Made by a program: the position numbers and the translations under genes. The notes beneath the pieces are model-generated. The model was given only the letters and a program-made list of their open reading frames with translations, was not told where the DNA came from and did no database searches. Shown here piece after piece: positions 19,176 through 31,145 of a DNA stretch of 64,000 bases (positions are counted from its first letter, which is position 1; each line of letters starts with the position of its first letter). The stretch comes from Trichodelitschia bisporula (taxonomy: Eukaryota; Ascomycota; Dothideomycetes; Phaeotrichales; Phaeotrichaceae). The DNA is taken from assembly GCA_010356995.1 (NCBI GenBank), contig ML996713.1:21612-85611 (forward strand). Reading direction: 5' to 3'.

Positions 19176-20841
19176 TTGGTGAGGATACGAAGAATGAATT
19201 GCGTTTGGGAGGGAAATGGGGGTTGGTTTGGAGATCGAGTCGGGGTTGCGGAGAAGCAAGCAGTTGGACTGCACTTTGCTGGCAGGGGGCAAGTTACAGG
19301 TCAGGCACGGGCCACGGCAGCGCGGTGAAAGCGAAGGCCCGTGCTCCACCCGCATCGACCTGCCAAGTATTCCGCTCCGCTAACATCTCAACCTCAACAC
19401 CACGTCGCAGCTTGTATATGCGAATCTAGTGCACTTCCAGAACTTCGTACAACTTCGTTCTTTCCCAGAGTAATATTGAGCAGGTGGCTTACACAGGAAC
19501 ACCTAATGAAATTCGATTTGCACTGCTTACCTTGGTCTCAGTCGTCATATTGGATTCGTTCCTTGCACTTCGTGCTAGAGTAGCATTCACTGCGAGTCGG
19601 TCTCCGCGACCTGGCATCGCAACCCAGCCGGGAGTCAAGCTGTATGGTGATGCCTGATCGCGGAAACGGACTCCCAGTGAATGCTACTCTAGCACACTCC
19701 CCCCTATGTGCCCGCTCGGACCCTTCCTCCACCCGATACGGATTATCTATATTACACATACCACCCCGCCTTGTGCGGGGCTGTTCCCTCCCTCAGCACC
19801 ATCCTTATCCCAAGCATCACGAATCCTCAGTCCCTCCCCATCCCATCCACATCACCCCTATCCCAAACCAAATCCAACCGAAAGCAACCATACATTGCCC
19901 AGCCTACACAGGCGCAACCCCGTCAACCCCACAGTCCCCCTCGACACTAGCACCTTCGCCTCCAAAAGCATCCTCAAACCAACGGCGCCAGCGGGCTAGG
20001 TGAAGCCTTTGCAACGCGCAAGCCGTCCTCTGCGACGTCACCGTCTGGACCAACAAGTCTCCCTTTGGAAAGCCGCAAATGCAACCCCCCCCTCACACAA
20101 CCATCGACGTCGTAACTGCTATGCTGGTACCGCAAGCACCGACACCGTCGGCGAGCCGAAGACTCAGACGAGCCCCTCGAGCCCACATAATGATTATGCG
20201 GAGGGGGGTTTTATGGCCGAGGGGCAGCGGTTGATTTTGGAGTACTCGCATTACATGCGGGTGAGTGCATGGGGCGGTGGAGGAGACCAAATAACGCGGG
20301 CAGGTGCCGATTAATCAGCAGTAAGCTTAGGAAGGTGTCGGTGGGTTGCTGTAGGCTGGAAGGGTTTGCAGACGCGGGAGCCTTCGCTGCCTGCTGTAGC
20401 CTAGTGATAGGGGAGCAATGTCCAATGATTTGATTAGGGATGTCGTTGTGTCATCCTCGAGCATGAATCATACCGCCTGACCTACCGTTTGTCCAGCTGT
20501 TTAGCCGAGCTGCGGCAAGGATCCAGTGGAAGAGACTAGGCCCCAACAAGCAGAAGTGCAGTGATAACTTCTGCCTAGAGTCTTACTGGCCAGTCGCAGA
20601 GGCATTGATACAAGCATGGTATGGCATACGGTCGGATACCGAACAGTGGGAGAGTATGGCTCACACAGATCACAATGCACGCCAGTCAAACGCAGTCAAT
20701 AACCCATTTGTATTGATGTCGTCCACAAGTCAAGAAGTCATCAGCCCGTGGGCGGCATTGCTAAGTAAACACCGGAAAAGATCCCCGCACACCCGCAACG
20801 CCAGACCACCAGCCCAAAGACAAGACCCGTACGACCACAAC
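19176..20841. other. Intergenic region with a foldback element
   Basis: Yra1 promoter side and 3' flank of histone H4. Contains the inverted repeat at 19572-19695. From 19700 to 20000 the plus strand is C-rich and open in several frames without coding character. Confidence 0.45.
19572..19695. repeat. 124 bp near-perfect inverted repeat (foldback)
   Basis: The left arm at 19572-19620 begins GTGCTAGAGTAGCATTCACT and the reverse complement of the right arm (19695-19647) begins with the same bases; across about 49 positions only about six differ. The loop is about 26 bp. No target-site duplication is evident. Could be a miniature foldback transposon, a structured transcript or a palindromic regulatory site. 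Confidence 0.7.
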
Positions 20842-21477
<636 letters not shown>

Positions 21478-22462
21478 TTTGAGATCGGAAAACTGATGGA
21501 GTTGATGAGAATAAGTGGCGGAAAAGTTGAACAGCGGTTCAACGTGAGTGGATGCGAGAGTTTGGGGATGGAAGAAAGAAGATCGCGGGTTTTGCTGGGG
21601 GGAGGGTGAGGGTATTTGTAGGCCGGGGAAAGCGGCGCGGGCCTCTTGTTGATTTTCGGGGCGGGGGGGGGGGTGGTCAGAGGAGGAAGGAACGAAGAGG
21701 GCACACGGCGGGCTGACTGGGGGGGGAAAGAGGGCGGAAGGAAAGGGAAGGGAAAAGGGAACGGGGCGATTCACCGAAAGCCGGTGCACGGCAAAGAAAG
21801 AGAGCGGACGGGATGGCAGGAAAGTGCGCGGCTTTCCAGCGCTTCTTTGCCAGCCGTTTACATGGCCCGTGCACCATCAACTTTGCTGTTCTTGTTGCCA
21901 AGACCGAATCAGGCCCAGCCGAGCCAGGGGTGGGGAGGCTGAGAGGAACGTCAACCTGACCTCATTGCTGGCTGGAATGCACAGTCTTCACGATGCAAGC
22001 TTTATACTGTCTTCCGACCATATCGGCTATGCTTCTGTTGTCGGTGTCTACTTCATTCTCCCATGCGCTGCTCCAACCTCCATCTCTGTATCTTCATCGT
22101 TGTTGCGTACTGCCCCACTTCCCAGCCATGCCTCGCGCTTGTCGACGCTAGACGCTGCCCCGCAGAACAGACACGTCAACGCGTCGCGTCCATCGCAAAA
22201 ACACTTTATCTTCCATCACGACCATTATTTGACCTCACCACCGCAGCAACCACAATCATGAGCTTCAATCAGTGTACAAAAGCTTTTCGTTTGCAAGAGA
22301 CCGTCCCGCGCGGGCTATCCGCAATACCTTGCACGCCATCAATTTCAGACACATCCCAAACTCCCAGCTTGCCCTCAGACCAACACTCCTCGCACCAAGC
22401 GCATCACCCCTCCCCGGACTCATTCCAACCCCACATCCCCCACCCCACAAAGCTCACTCACC
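21478..22462. other. Histone H4 promoter and adjoining intergenic region
   Basis: The first 450 bp upstream of H4 are purine-rich on the plus strand with several G runs. At 22258 an ATG following a pyrimidine-rich leader opens a 74-codon frame into the 3' end of the SDR gene on the other strand; it is Ser/Pro/His-rich without domain signal and I do not call it a gene. Confidence 0.4.
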
Positions 22463-23256
22463 CTACGCCATCCCCCCATTAACCCTAACCGTCTGCCCAC
22501 TAACCCAGCGAGCTCCCTCCCCGGCCAAAAAGCTCACCACCTCCGCAATCTCCTCCGGCTCCCCAATCCGCTTAAACGGATTCATGCCCGCAATCATATT
22601 CAGCACCTGCTCGCTCTTCCCTTTGTAGAACAGCTCCGTCCCCGTCGGGCCGGGCGCAACCGCATTGACGCGGATCCCCTTCCGCCCCAGGTCCTTGCTC
22701 AGCAGCCGGGCCATTTGCTCGATAGCCCCCTTGGACGTCACGTAGCTCAGGTAGTCCGGCGTGATATTCCCCGATACCGTCAAGCTTGTCGATATGAGGA
22801 TGATATGCGAGCCGGACGGCATGTGCGGCGCAGCAGCCTACGCTATCAGCTCGACTCATGACCCGACAAATCAGGACCACTCACCTGCGTCAAAAAGAAC
22901 GGCCCCTTGACATTCAGGTTAAACACGGAATCGAACATCTCCTCGCTCGTATGCTCCAGATCTGCCATGGGCATCACCGCCGCGTTGGCCATCAGGATAT
23001 CGATCCGCCCGTACTTCTCTACCGTTACGCGGACCAGCTCTTGGACGCCCGCCACGCTCCCCGCGTCGGCTTGTACGGCGAAGGCATCCTCCGAGCCGAT
23101 GGTGTCTACGAGGGTGTTCGCCGCGTCTGCATCCCGACTGTAGTTCAGCACAACGGTTGCGCCTTCGCGGGCGAGCTGCGTCGCTACAGCGGCACCAATA
23201 CCCTTCGTCGCACCGGTGATGAGGGCGATTTTGCCGGCGTGTGGTTGATGGGCCAT
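22463..23256 (-). CDS. Short-chain dehydrogenase/reductase (classical SDR)
   Basis: Exons 23256-22885 and 22837-22463, intron 47 bp, 248 aa. Rossmann motif TGATKGIG at 14-21, NAAV in place of NNAG, catalytic Tyr156 and Lys160 in YVTSK with Ser142 upstream, PGPTGTEL loop and the C-terminal WVSGQTVRVNGG. Length and motifs fit classical NAD(P)-dependent SDRs of the 3-oxoacyl reductase/glucose dehydrogenase type; the substrate cannot be read from sequence. Acidic residues after beta-2 (NYSRDADAA has Arg) lean to NADPH. Start: the ATG at 23256 gives the usual SDR N-terminus; the first in-frame ATG after the TATA-like box is 23304 (MLHLKTAF...), which would add 16 basic residues. No biosynthetic neighbours. 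Confidence 0.92.
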
Positions 23257-23899
23257 ATCGTGAGGTTGTTTCGAAGATCGGAATGCGGTCTTGAGATGCA
23301 ACATCGACGGGCGTGTAATTGGCTCCAAATAGGTCGGTAAGGCTCACGGTAAGAATGTCTCCGTGATCTCTGTAGCTGATGTCATACCCGTCCCTCCCGC
23401 AGCCTGATATATACCCCACCTCACAAGCTTTAACTCCACCATCTCCGGCCCAAATGCCAAGCTCCGCCCGGGCCTTGGCGGTGCGCCTTAGACTCCGGGG
23501 TAGCCTTACGTCACTGGTCCGTATTGGGCGCGGGAGCAACGGCTGCAGGGCACCACGGTGCGTCCGCGCTGATAAATGCTCGATATCTATGCATAGTACT
23601 GAGTCAACTAACCGGGTTGGTAACTCGGACCAATTCCGCAGTGCTGCCGCGCTGTCTCCTTGCCGCCGGTTGCGTTTCGAGGCGTCTATCAGTAGATCCG
23701 CTATCATGGTGGTGGTGACCCGCAGGAGACTGCAGATGGACAGGTCCGTGAACCTGTAGGTGGATACCTGGAGAGTGCTGTTTGAGATCAAGGCAAAGCC
23801 AGGAAGAAAAGGCACTACTAGGCAGGTTAATGCTTCTCTCAAACCGCATCCAAACCCGAGCCAAAAGTAGTGAGACATGACTATCATTAATCGCTACGC
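23257..23899. other. SDR promoter region
   Basis: Separates the SDR start from the STRAP-like stop. Contains the TATA-like element at 23406-23413 and no further gene. A long antisense frame through it (22919-23887, minus, out of the SDR frame) is a shadow. Confidence 0.4.
23406..23413 (-). promoter_or_regulatory. TATA-like box of the SDR gene
   Basis: TATATATC on the minus strand, about 100 bp upstream of the first in-frame ATG (23304) and 150 bp upstream of the preferred start. Position and sequence fit a TATA box; not otherwise supported. Confidence 0.45.
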
Positions 23900-25121
23900 T
23901 CACCGCCACAGCCCATACGGCCCACTGGTAAACTTCCACAGCTTAATGGTGCCGTCCTCGCTGCCCGTTGCGTACAGCTTACCGTCCGGCGCAAACGCAC
24001 ACGCCCAGATGGGGCCGTGATGCCCCTTTCCGATTTCTGTCTCGTCAGCAACATCTTCCCCCTTCAGAGGGCAACATACCGGTTTCTTGCTCGGAGTCGT
24101 AGTCCCACACCCGCACCCATGTGTCCCCAGCCTGCCCCGTAACAAACTTCCTCTGACCCCCGTGGAGCGCCACGCTCGCAATCTCATACGGCGTTGTTAT
24201 CTGCTTTAGCACCGCTGCCGGCCGGTCCACATCGAAAAAATACACACTCTTTCCGGCTGCCACGCTCAGCGTCCCGTTTGCCGAGCCCCCAGTCAGCGCC
24301 AGAGGGTCGAGCTCACAAGAGCCCACAGGCCCGTCAAGCGTGTAGTCTGCTATAGGTGTTGGGGCGCGCAAGTCCCACCATCGCATCTTCTTGTCTTCCG
24401 CCGCCGTAATGAGTACATGCGAGTTCGGTGACCACACGATACTCTTGATTGTACCGCCGTGCGCCCCAGCACCGATTTCATAGCTCGGCGCGAGCGCCGC
24501 AGGCGTAGCGCCTGCGTCGGGTGTCTGCGTACCCGCTCGCGAGAGGTCCCAGATGCGGAGTTTACGCTCAGCGCCGCCGGTGGCAATGATCTGCTGCGCC
24601 GCCTGTGGAGGGAAGGCGACCGAGCGGACGATGTGAGCATGCGGCAGGCTGTACAGCGTTTCGCCCGTGCTTGTATCCCAAACGTGTCTGGATGGGGGTT
24701 AACCTAGCGGGTGTGGAATGGGACATGCACCTTACGCTGAGAAGTCGGCGGAACCAGTTGCGGCAAGAGTTGCGTCTGTAGAGAGGCGGGCTTGCCAGAC
24801 GGCGCCTTTGTGGCCGAGAAAGGTACCGATCCTTATGGTCAGTATGAATCTGGCAGAGCGGGGAGCCGTACCAGTCGCCTGTCACGCCATCGCGTAGCAT
24901 GGGGTTGTTGTCTGTCCGTCAGCCGGGCCAGATATTGTGCAGAGGGGCTGAACCTTTGCAGGCGGAGATCAAGTAGTACTGATCATCGTCGACAACGGGA
25001 GAGAAGTTGATATGGGTGACAGGCCGCGAGTGGCCATGGCAAGTGAGAGGGACGACTTTGGTCGTCTCTGGTCGGGTCAGCGGGGTTCTCAGAGGGTGGG
25101 CGAGGACATACCCGCGGCCAT
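23900..25121 (-). CDS. STRAP/unrip-type WD40 repeat protein
   Basis: Six exons: 25121-25112, 25067-24954, 24911-24872, 24831-24736, 24687-24080, 24036-23900; introns 40-48 bp; all phases close, giving 334 aa. The first exon carries only ATGGCCGCGG. The chain starts [20 protein letters not shown] and shows a seven-bladed WD40 propeller with blade ends such as [80 protein letters not shown] and [17 protein letters not shown]. This matches serine-threonine kinase receptor-associated protein (STRAP/unrip) along the whole length, including the ending. In animals it associates with the SMN complex and signalling kinases; in fungi its partners are less clear. Probably cytosolic. Confidence 0.93.
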
Positions 25122-26904
25122 GGTGAATCAAGAGTCGCGGTACGTATGTCAGTTGGAAGGGCCCGATGGGGCAACGGTTTCTGGGATGGGCGAATCTACG
25201 TTGACTTCATGACTTCGTAACTGCGTAAATCGTCGCAAAATGGGGAAGAAGAAACGTATGGAGGGCTTGTGGATGTGTGAAGCAGAATGGAGTCTGGAGA
25301 AATATCAAAAGTGAAGCACCCTTGACCAAACGCCCCAAGACCACCAACAGACGTCGGCGGTACTTCGGACCGTTGCCCGCGATTTCGAACCACGTCAAGC
25401 TATAGTCTCGTGACATCGTTCTCTCGAAGCACTGCATCGTCATCACCTTCATGATATTTTATCCCTTTTTTCCATCTGGAACTTTGAATGGCGAGCAGCA
25501 GCACGCTGCCGGGGCGGAATTACGCGATAAAGCTGATCAAAGATGCCTATGCAGGCTGGCATTGTGCCTCTTAAACAATCCGTTGTGTGCACTTGAGCAG
25601 GACACAGTCCTTCCAGTCAAAAGTCCGCAAAACACATCTCTCTTCAGTCATGCGTAACCCTGGGTATGGCAAAGAAAAGGTAAAATGGGCGTATCACTGA
25701 GAATGTCGTCGCTGATACAGCCAGATCCATGTCTCCGTAATGAAAGCCCGCCTCCCCAGCTTTCGACCACCTCCGCTCGAAGATTTGTTGAGAATCCCGG
25801 ATCCCGAATGCGGCCCATCGATAGACCCGCATGCACCAATATAACTCACTGGCTTCGTCGAAGCTCGTGGAGGCGGATGGGGGGTGAAATGTGGCAAATC
25901 CTCACAACAGCGGCCAAGAGTTCCGGTGCCCCGCTTCCCGATGACAGGCAGTAAAGTCAGATAGATGGAAGCCATCAACGCAGGCATATGGCAACATTGA
26001 TCGCTTCAAGCATCAAATGCCGTTGAAGTGGGGCATTGCCTCGCCAATGAGAGCTAATGCTGAGTCGCTCGGTCAACGTGGTGTTTGATTGGATTGAACA
26101 GCGGTTCTTGAGAGAACCATATTCCGCATGGAGCATGGAGCATAGCTAAGCGCATGACATCAATTCCCCGCGCCCACGAGCAATGAGAGCGGGGTCCGTG
26201 CGACGTGGTCTAGTTCTGAGAACGGAGACAACATCACAAATCGAGAGAATCATTTAGAACTACTGAACGGCACAAGCAAAGCTAACATCAGCACCGACGT
26301 TCGAGACTCAGCATTCGGAAGACGGAGAGCGGAGACCCTGCAGCTCTAGCCGTCAACACAATTGGCCCATTCCGTCAACCCCGCCTTCAGGGTCCGCTTC
26401 ATTAACAATCACCACACACCCCTCCGCAATTCCGCGACTCCATCCCGTCGGGCGCTACCGAGCGACTTGCGCTGTGTCCCGCTCTCAACCCTCCACCTTT
26501 CCCCTTGCCCCCCTGTCTCTTAGGCACGCCACGGTCCAGTAAAAGGCTGGACAACGTCGCTTTCATAATCCGTTTCTGTAGTAAGCCTTCTAGTCTTCGT
26601 GTGGGGTAACATACGTGGACTGTGGCGGGTTGCATGGTGCCCATGGTAATTGCACGTCCGCCCATAGCCGCGTCTCCATTTCCTGTAGCGTGTATGTCCG
26701 TTGGGGCGGGGGGGGGGGGAAGGGCGAGTGACCCCTCATCTCACATGGTATTTAACTCGGCTGTTTACCTCGTGCTGAGTCTTCTCTACTTTACTTCACT
26801 CTTCATCTCGTGGCCAGTGAATCAACTTCATATCGACATCTCAATATCTCGACATTGACTGTCTTCCGCATCATCCCTCCGCCCTCTCCATCACAGTCAT
26901 CGCC
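25122..26904. other. Intergenic region, catalase promoter
   Basis: 1.8 kb without a convincing gene. Near the catalase start there is a run of 13 G (about 26707-26719), CCCCT-like STRE candidates on the plus strand (about 26733) and TATTTAA at 26750, about 150 bp before the ATG. The 25207-25452 minus frame begins with ATG but has no recognisable content. Confidence 0.4.
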
Positions 26905-28605
26905 ATGTCTTTCAACGCAACCCAGTCCCAGGCTCCTGACGCCCGCAAGAACGGTGACCTCTACCGCGACTACGTCGACGACAAGAACGCTCCCTCGCAG
27001 GACACTCTCTACGCTGCCAGCAATGGCGCCCCGATCGCCCACCCCTACGAGTCGCAGCGTGCCGGCGAGAACGGCCCGCTTCTGCTGCAGGACTTCCACC
27101 TGATCGACCTCCTCTCGCACTTTGACCGCGAGCGCATCCCGGAGCGCGTTGTCCACGCCAAGGGCAGCGGTGCCCACGGTTTCTACCGCACCACAGATTC
27201 GCTCGAGGACCTGTCTCTCGCCGATGTCTTTAAGCCCGGCAAGACCGTCCCCATCACCATTCGCTTCTCCACCGTCGGCGGTGAGATGGGCTCCGCCGAC
27301 TGCGCCCGCGACCCTCGCGGCTTCGCTATGAAGTTCCGCACCGAGGAGGGCAACTGGGACCTTGTTGCCAACAACACTCCCGTCTTCTTCCTGCGCGACC
27401 CGGCCAAGTTCCCGCACTTCATCCACACCCAGAAACGCCACCCCGCCACGAACCTCGGCGCCGCCGATGACAGCACCATGTTCTGGGACTACCTGTCCCA
27501 AAACCCCGAGTCGGTGCACCAGGTCATGGTGCTCATGGGCGACCGTGGCATCCCCGACGGTTACCGGTACATGCACGGCTACTCCGGCCACACGTTCAAG
27601 CTCGTCAACGCTCAGGGCGAGTGGGTGTACGCCCAGTTCCACATGAAGTCCAAGCAGGGCACCCGCTTCCTGACCAATGACCAGGCTGCCACCAAGGGCC
27701 CCGACTACTCGCAGCGCGACCTGTACGAGGCCATCGAGCGCGGCGAGTATCCCGGCTGGGACTTTGCGGTCCAGACTGTGACTCCCAAGCAGGCCGAGGA
27801 GATGTGGGAGAAGGAGGGCATCAATGTCTTCGACCTGACCCACGTCTGGCCGCAGGGCAAGTACCCGCTGCGCAAGGTCGGCGAGTTCTTCCTCAACGAA
27901 AACGCGAAGAACTACTTTGCCGAGGTCGAGCAGGCAGCCTTCAGCCCGTCGCACCTGGTGCCCGGTATCGAGCCGTCGGCCGACCCCGTCCTGCAGAGCC
28001 GCCTCTTCTCGTACCCCGATACCCACCGCCACCGCCTGGGCACCAACTACGCGCAGCTGCCGGTCAACGCTCCTCGCGTTCCTTACCGCTTCGCCAACTT
28101 TCAGCGCAACGGCGCCATGGCCTTCTACAACCAGGGCGGGCGCGAGAACTACCTGTCGTCGATTTCGCCGATCAACTTCCGCAAGCGCGCCGTCGATGCG
28201 GACGCCACGCACGCGCACTGGACCGGCGAGATGGTCACGTTCCTCTCTGAGATCCGGCCCGAGGATTTCCAGGCACCGCGGGCGCTGTGGGAGAAGGTGT
28301 GGGACGAGGGTGCGCGCAGCCGCTTCGTTGAGACCGTTGCTGGCAACATGTCCCGCTGCGGCGACAAGGAGATCATCAAGCGCCAGATTGGCATCTTCCG
28401 CGAGGTCAGCGATGATATGGCGACGCGCCTGGAGAAGGCGACGGGCGTGCAGGGCTACCCCGGCATCAAGGGGTTGCGGTTCAACGGGAGCCACAACGGC
28501 ATGGCGGAGGAGAAGAGCCTGCGTGCTGCGAACGGGCAGGAGCAGAGCCGCGCGTGGGAGGCTAAGAACAACAACGGTGCCCCGAGGGCGGGGACACACC
28601 ACTGA
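26905..28605 (+). CDS. Monofunctional haem catalase, small-subunit type
   Basis: Intronless, 566 aa. Decomposes hydrogen peroxide to water and oxygen using haem b. Distal His84 in RVVHAKGSGAHG, the distal Asn in LVANNTPVFFLRDP, and the proximal Tyr370 in RLFSYPDTHRHRLG are all present. The NADPH-pocket region is of the small-subunit, clade 3 type, and there is no C-terminal flavodoxin-like domain as in large-subunit fungal catalases. No signal peptide; the C-terminus (AGTHH) is not a PTS1 tripeptide, so cytosolic location is most likely although an internal peroxisomal signal cannot be excluded. Codon use is strongly biased to C/G-ending codons, as expected for a highly expressed gene. A complete antisense frame (26803-28641) is a by-product of this bias. 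Confidence 0.97.
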   Translation: MSFNATQSQAPDARKNGDLYRDYVDDKNAPSQDTLYAASNGAPIAHPYESQRAGENGPLLLQDFHLIDLLSHFDRERIPERVVHAKGSGAHGFYRTTDSLEDLSLADVFKPGKTVPITIRFSTVGGEMGSADCARDPRGFAMKFRTEEGNWDLVANNTPVFFLRDPAKFPHFIHTQKRHPATNLGAADDSTMFWDYLSQNPESVHQVMVLMGDRGIPDGYRYMHGYSGHTFKLVNAQGEWVYAQFHMKSKQGTRFLTNDQAATKGPDYSQRDLYEAIERGEYPGWDFAVQTVTPKQAEEMWEKEGINVFDLTHVWPQGKYPLRKVGEFFLNENAKNYFAEVEQAAFSPSHLVPGIEPSADPVLQSRLFSYPDTHRHRLGTNYAQLPVNAPRVPYRFANFQRNGAMAFYNQGGRENYLSSISPINFRKRAVDADATHAHWTGEMVTFLSEIRPEDFQAPRALWEKVWDEGARSRFVETVAGNMSRCGDKEIIKRQIGIFREVSDDMATRLEKATGVQGYPGIKGLRFNGSHNGMAEEKSLRAANGQEQSRAWEAKNNNGAPRAGTHH

Positions 28606-29444
28606 TGTGTTTGTTTTTTGGGATCTGAGCGAAAATGTCAATGTTTGAAGACTGAGCGATTTGACGAAGTGAGAAATAGTAGCATGAACGAATGAAAATC
28701 CACTCCACTTTGCTTGACAGTTGTGACCGTTTCAATGCTTGTTTCGAGTATGTCCCAAGACAGCCCTATCCTGACAGCAAGCCAAACGCGGCGATGATCC
28801 AGCGCGATATCACGGGCATCGGACAAGGCCCCAAGGCGATTCGGACCTGCGGGAGCGAAGCGCCGACAACCTGACCGCTACAACAAGGACTGGCTCGCCC
28901 GACTCAAGAATCCGCTGAGACAGCCTCAACGTTTCAACCTCCTGAACTTCAATACACTTCACCCAGCCATGTCTGCGGCTTCCCCCGAGACTGACCTCTC
29001 CGATGCAGCCTCTCGTTGCAAAAGGGGGCCGTGGAGGTCTGCAAACAGCGGCAAAAGGAGGTGATGCCTGACACCTCTGCTGCTGCCTTATCGCCTTATT
29101 GCCTGGCTGATTCTGGTGCCTGAGGCAGCTCGGACCGTCTCCCCCCCCGCCCGCGGCCAATTATTGGCGTGCGGGACTGAGAGGAGAGGAGAGGAGAGGA
29201 GGAGAGAGTGAGGAGAGAGAGACAAGACGCCCACAAGCACCCTTCAGACAACTTCGTCAGACACCGTCCACGGGACCTTCCGCACTCCTTTCAGACTCTC
29301 CAATCCATTCCTAGCACCAGTTTCCCACAAACACTTCCTTTCCCACCTCATTCGCCCTCTTCCCGCCCAGCTGCGAGCTGTGAGCTGCGAGCTTCGACGC
29401 AACCACACACGCTCACTGCGCGACGAACTACAACTGCGAATCTT
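28606..29444. other. Intergenic region with GA-rich microsatellite
   Basis: Catalase 3' flank followed by the Cti6 promoter. A GAGAGGAGAGGA-type tract spans about 29179-29222, and a pyrimidine-rich leader follows up to the ATG at 29445. No gene seen. Confidence 0.45.
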
Positions 29445-31145
29445 ATGCCCCGCGCTGCAATGTCGCCGCGGCGGTCTTCGCGCGCGCGTACGGCGATACC
29501 TGCTCCGCTGGCGCCGTCTCACAGCGCCTCTGGGAGCAGTAGTAGCTCGCGGGCGGAGCGCGCGACGCGGTCTGGCAAAGCCGCCTCTCCGCAGAAGTCT
29601 GGCACACCGGCGAGTTTATCGTCTTCGGAAGTTGGTGCTGCTGAGGCGGCGCTGGCGACAAGACGAAGTGGGCGCCGCGTGGAGGTTGAGGAGGGAGAGG
29701 CGGAGGAGGAAGAGGAGGATATTGTTGAGGATGAGGAGACCACACGGTGTATATGTGGATTGCTTGACTATCCTGGCCCGCCTGATGGGAAGGGCAGGGT
29801 GCTCGGTGTAGGAGAGGATGGGCAGCCGGATGAGGCGGGAGGCCTGTTCATCCAGTGCGATAATTGTAAGGTGTGGCAGCATGGTGGGTGCGTGGGGATT
29901 ATGGAGCAGGAGTCGGCGCCCGAGAACTACTTCTGTGAAGAGTGCAAGCCGGAGCTGCACCATTTGTTCAAGAGTGTGAGCGGGTAAGTTTCGATCTGGT
30001 CTGCTACGAAGTGACAATGCTGACAGCAAAAGGCAAAGATACTCCCGCTACCTTCCCGTGCAGGAGAAGCTGCACCCTAAGCCGCACCGCAAGTCCGTCA
30101 CTAAGGAGCCTGAGCTCAATAAACAATCTGCCAAGGACAAGGCGGCACGGCTCGCCGCCGAGGCCTTCACGAAGCGGCGCTCGACAATGAACAGCCGAGC
30201 AGCCTATGACGAGGACGAGGTGCTACGGAAGGTGATAGAGGAAAGCAAGGTCGAGGGCACGGCGCCGCCAGAGAGCAGCAGAAAGGGCAAGCGTCCGCGG
30301 GAAGAGAGCGAAGAGTAAGTTCCTCACAATGCGATTGCGGGTTATCTAACGTGGACAGAGCACGCTCCGACGTCAAGCGACAGCGCACGGGCACCACGTC
30401 CCCGACGTCATCCCACTCACGCGCCGTCTCCCTTGCCGTCGAATCAGACCATGAGCGCAAGAAGGCGCCTCCACGTGGGGCAGCGGCACGTAGCCAGCGT
30501 GAGAAGGAGATGCGCGAGCGCGAGCGGGAGCGCCAGGAGGCTGCGAACAAGCGCAAGGGACGAGCGGAGCGGCGTCGTGCAGAGGGTAAGTGCTCGGTGT
30601 TGCAGCAAAAAGTTGTATTGTCGACTGACGGCTGCGTTGCAGACTCCGAACCTGTCGAAGATCCCAAGCCCAATTCTCCCGAAGACCCCCCTGCCCCAGC
30701 GGACCCGCCATCTGTTCCGCCCAGTCTGTCGACTAAGAAGCGACCGCTTCCGCAGAAACGGGGACGCAGTGGACGCGGACAGAATACGCGGGAGAATAGC
30801 ACGCACGAAGGGTCGCCGACGCGCAAGGGGAAGGACAAATCGAGTGCCAGCCCTAAGGAGGGTGACGCGGGCAGCGGGGCGGATAGCGCGGCAACGGGCA
30901 CGACGGCGAATAACCGCAAGGGCGGGAACAAGGCGGACAAAGGGGGCAAGGACCCGACGATGGGGGAGCTGAAGCGTCGTGCCGCTGCGATGCTGGACTT
31001 TATTGCCCAGAGCCAGGTGGAGATGGCGCGGGCGGGGGGGAAGGGACTTACGATGGGGGGTGTAGAGGTGGAGGGGAGTGCGAAGCTGGCGGATGTGCTG
31101 GCGACGAAGCTGGTTAAGTGGCAGAATGAGTATGGGAAGTATTGA
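29445..31145 (+). CDS. CTI6: PHD-finger protein, Cti6-like subunit of the Rpd3L histone deacetylase complex
   Basis: Exons 29445-29983, 30027-30314, 30359-30585, 30643-31145; introns 43, 44 and 57 bp; 518 aa. After a Ser/Ala/Arg-rich and then very acidic leader, one PHD finger lies at about 101-170 with the full Cys4-His-Cys3 set: C102, C104, C138, C141, H146, C149, C164, C167, including IQCDNCKVWQHGGCVG. It is followed by KRQRYSRYLPVQEKLHP and a long basic, Lys/Arg/Ser/Pro-rich region with a coiled-coil-like RSQREKEMRERERERQEA stretch, and ends in a helical segment (LKRRAAAMLDFIAQSQVEM). Layout matches fungal Cti6, which reads methylated H3 and links the Rpd3L complex to chromatin. Nuclear. 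Bye1 has a TFIIS-like domain that is absent here. Confidence 0.88.

Noticed and set aside
22258-22482. ATG-started plus-strand frame after a pyrimidine-rich leader
   Set aside because: Ser/Pro/His-rich without domain signal, and it runs into the 3' end of the SDR gene on the other strand.
25375-25400. GGTTCGAAATC on the minus strand resembling a tRNA B box
   Set aside because: No A box or foldable cloverleaf in the adjacent upstream sequence.
26803-28641. 612-codon antisense frame opposite the catalase gene
   Set aside because: It is the mirror of a strongly C/G-ending codon bias; the translation is Val/Leu/Gly/Ala-rich with no domain, while the sense strand is unmistakably catalase.
26905-28648. 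Secondary plus-strand frames inside catalase (27362-27646, 27804-28250, 27917-28648)
   Set aside because: Ser/Arg/Pro-rich out-of-frame readings of the same coding sequence.
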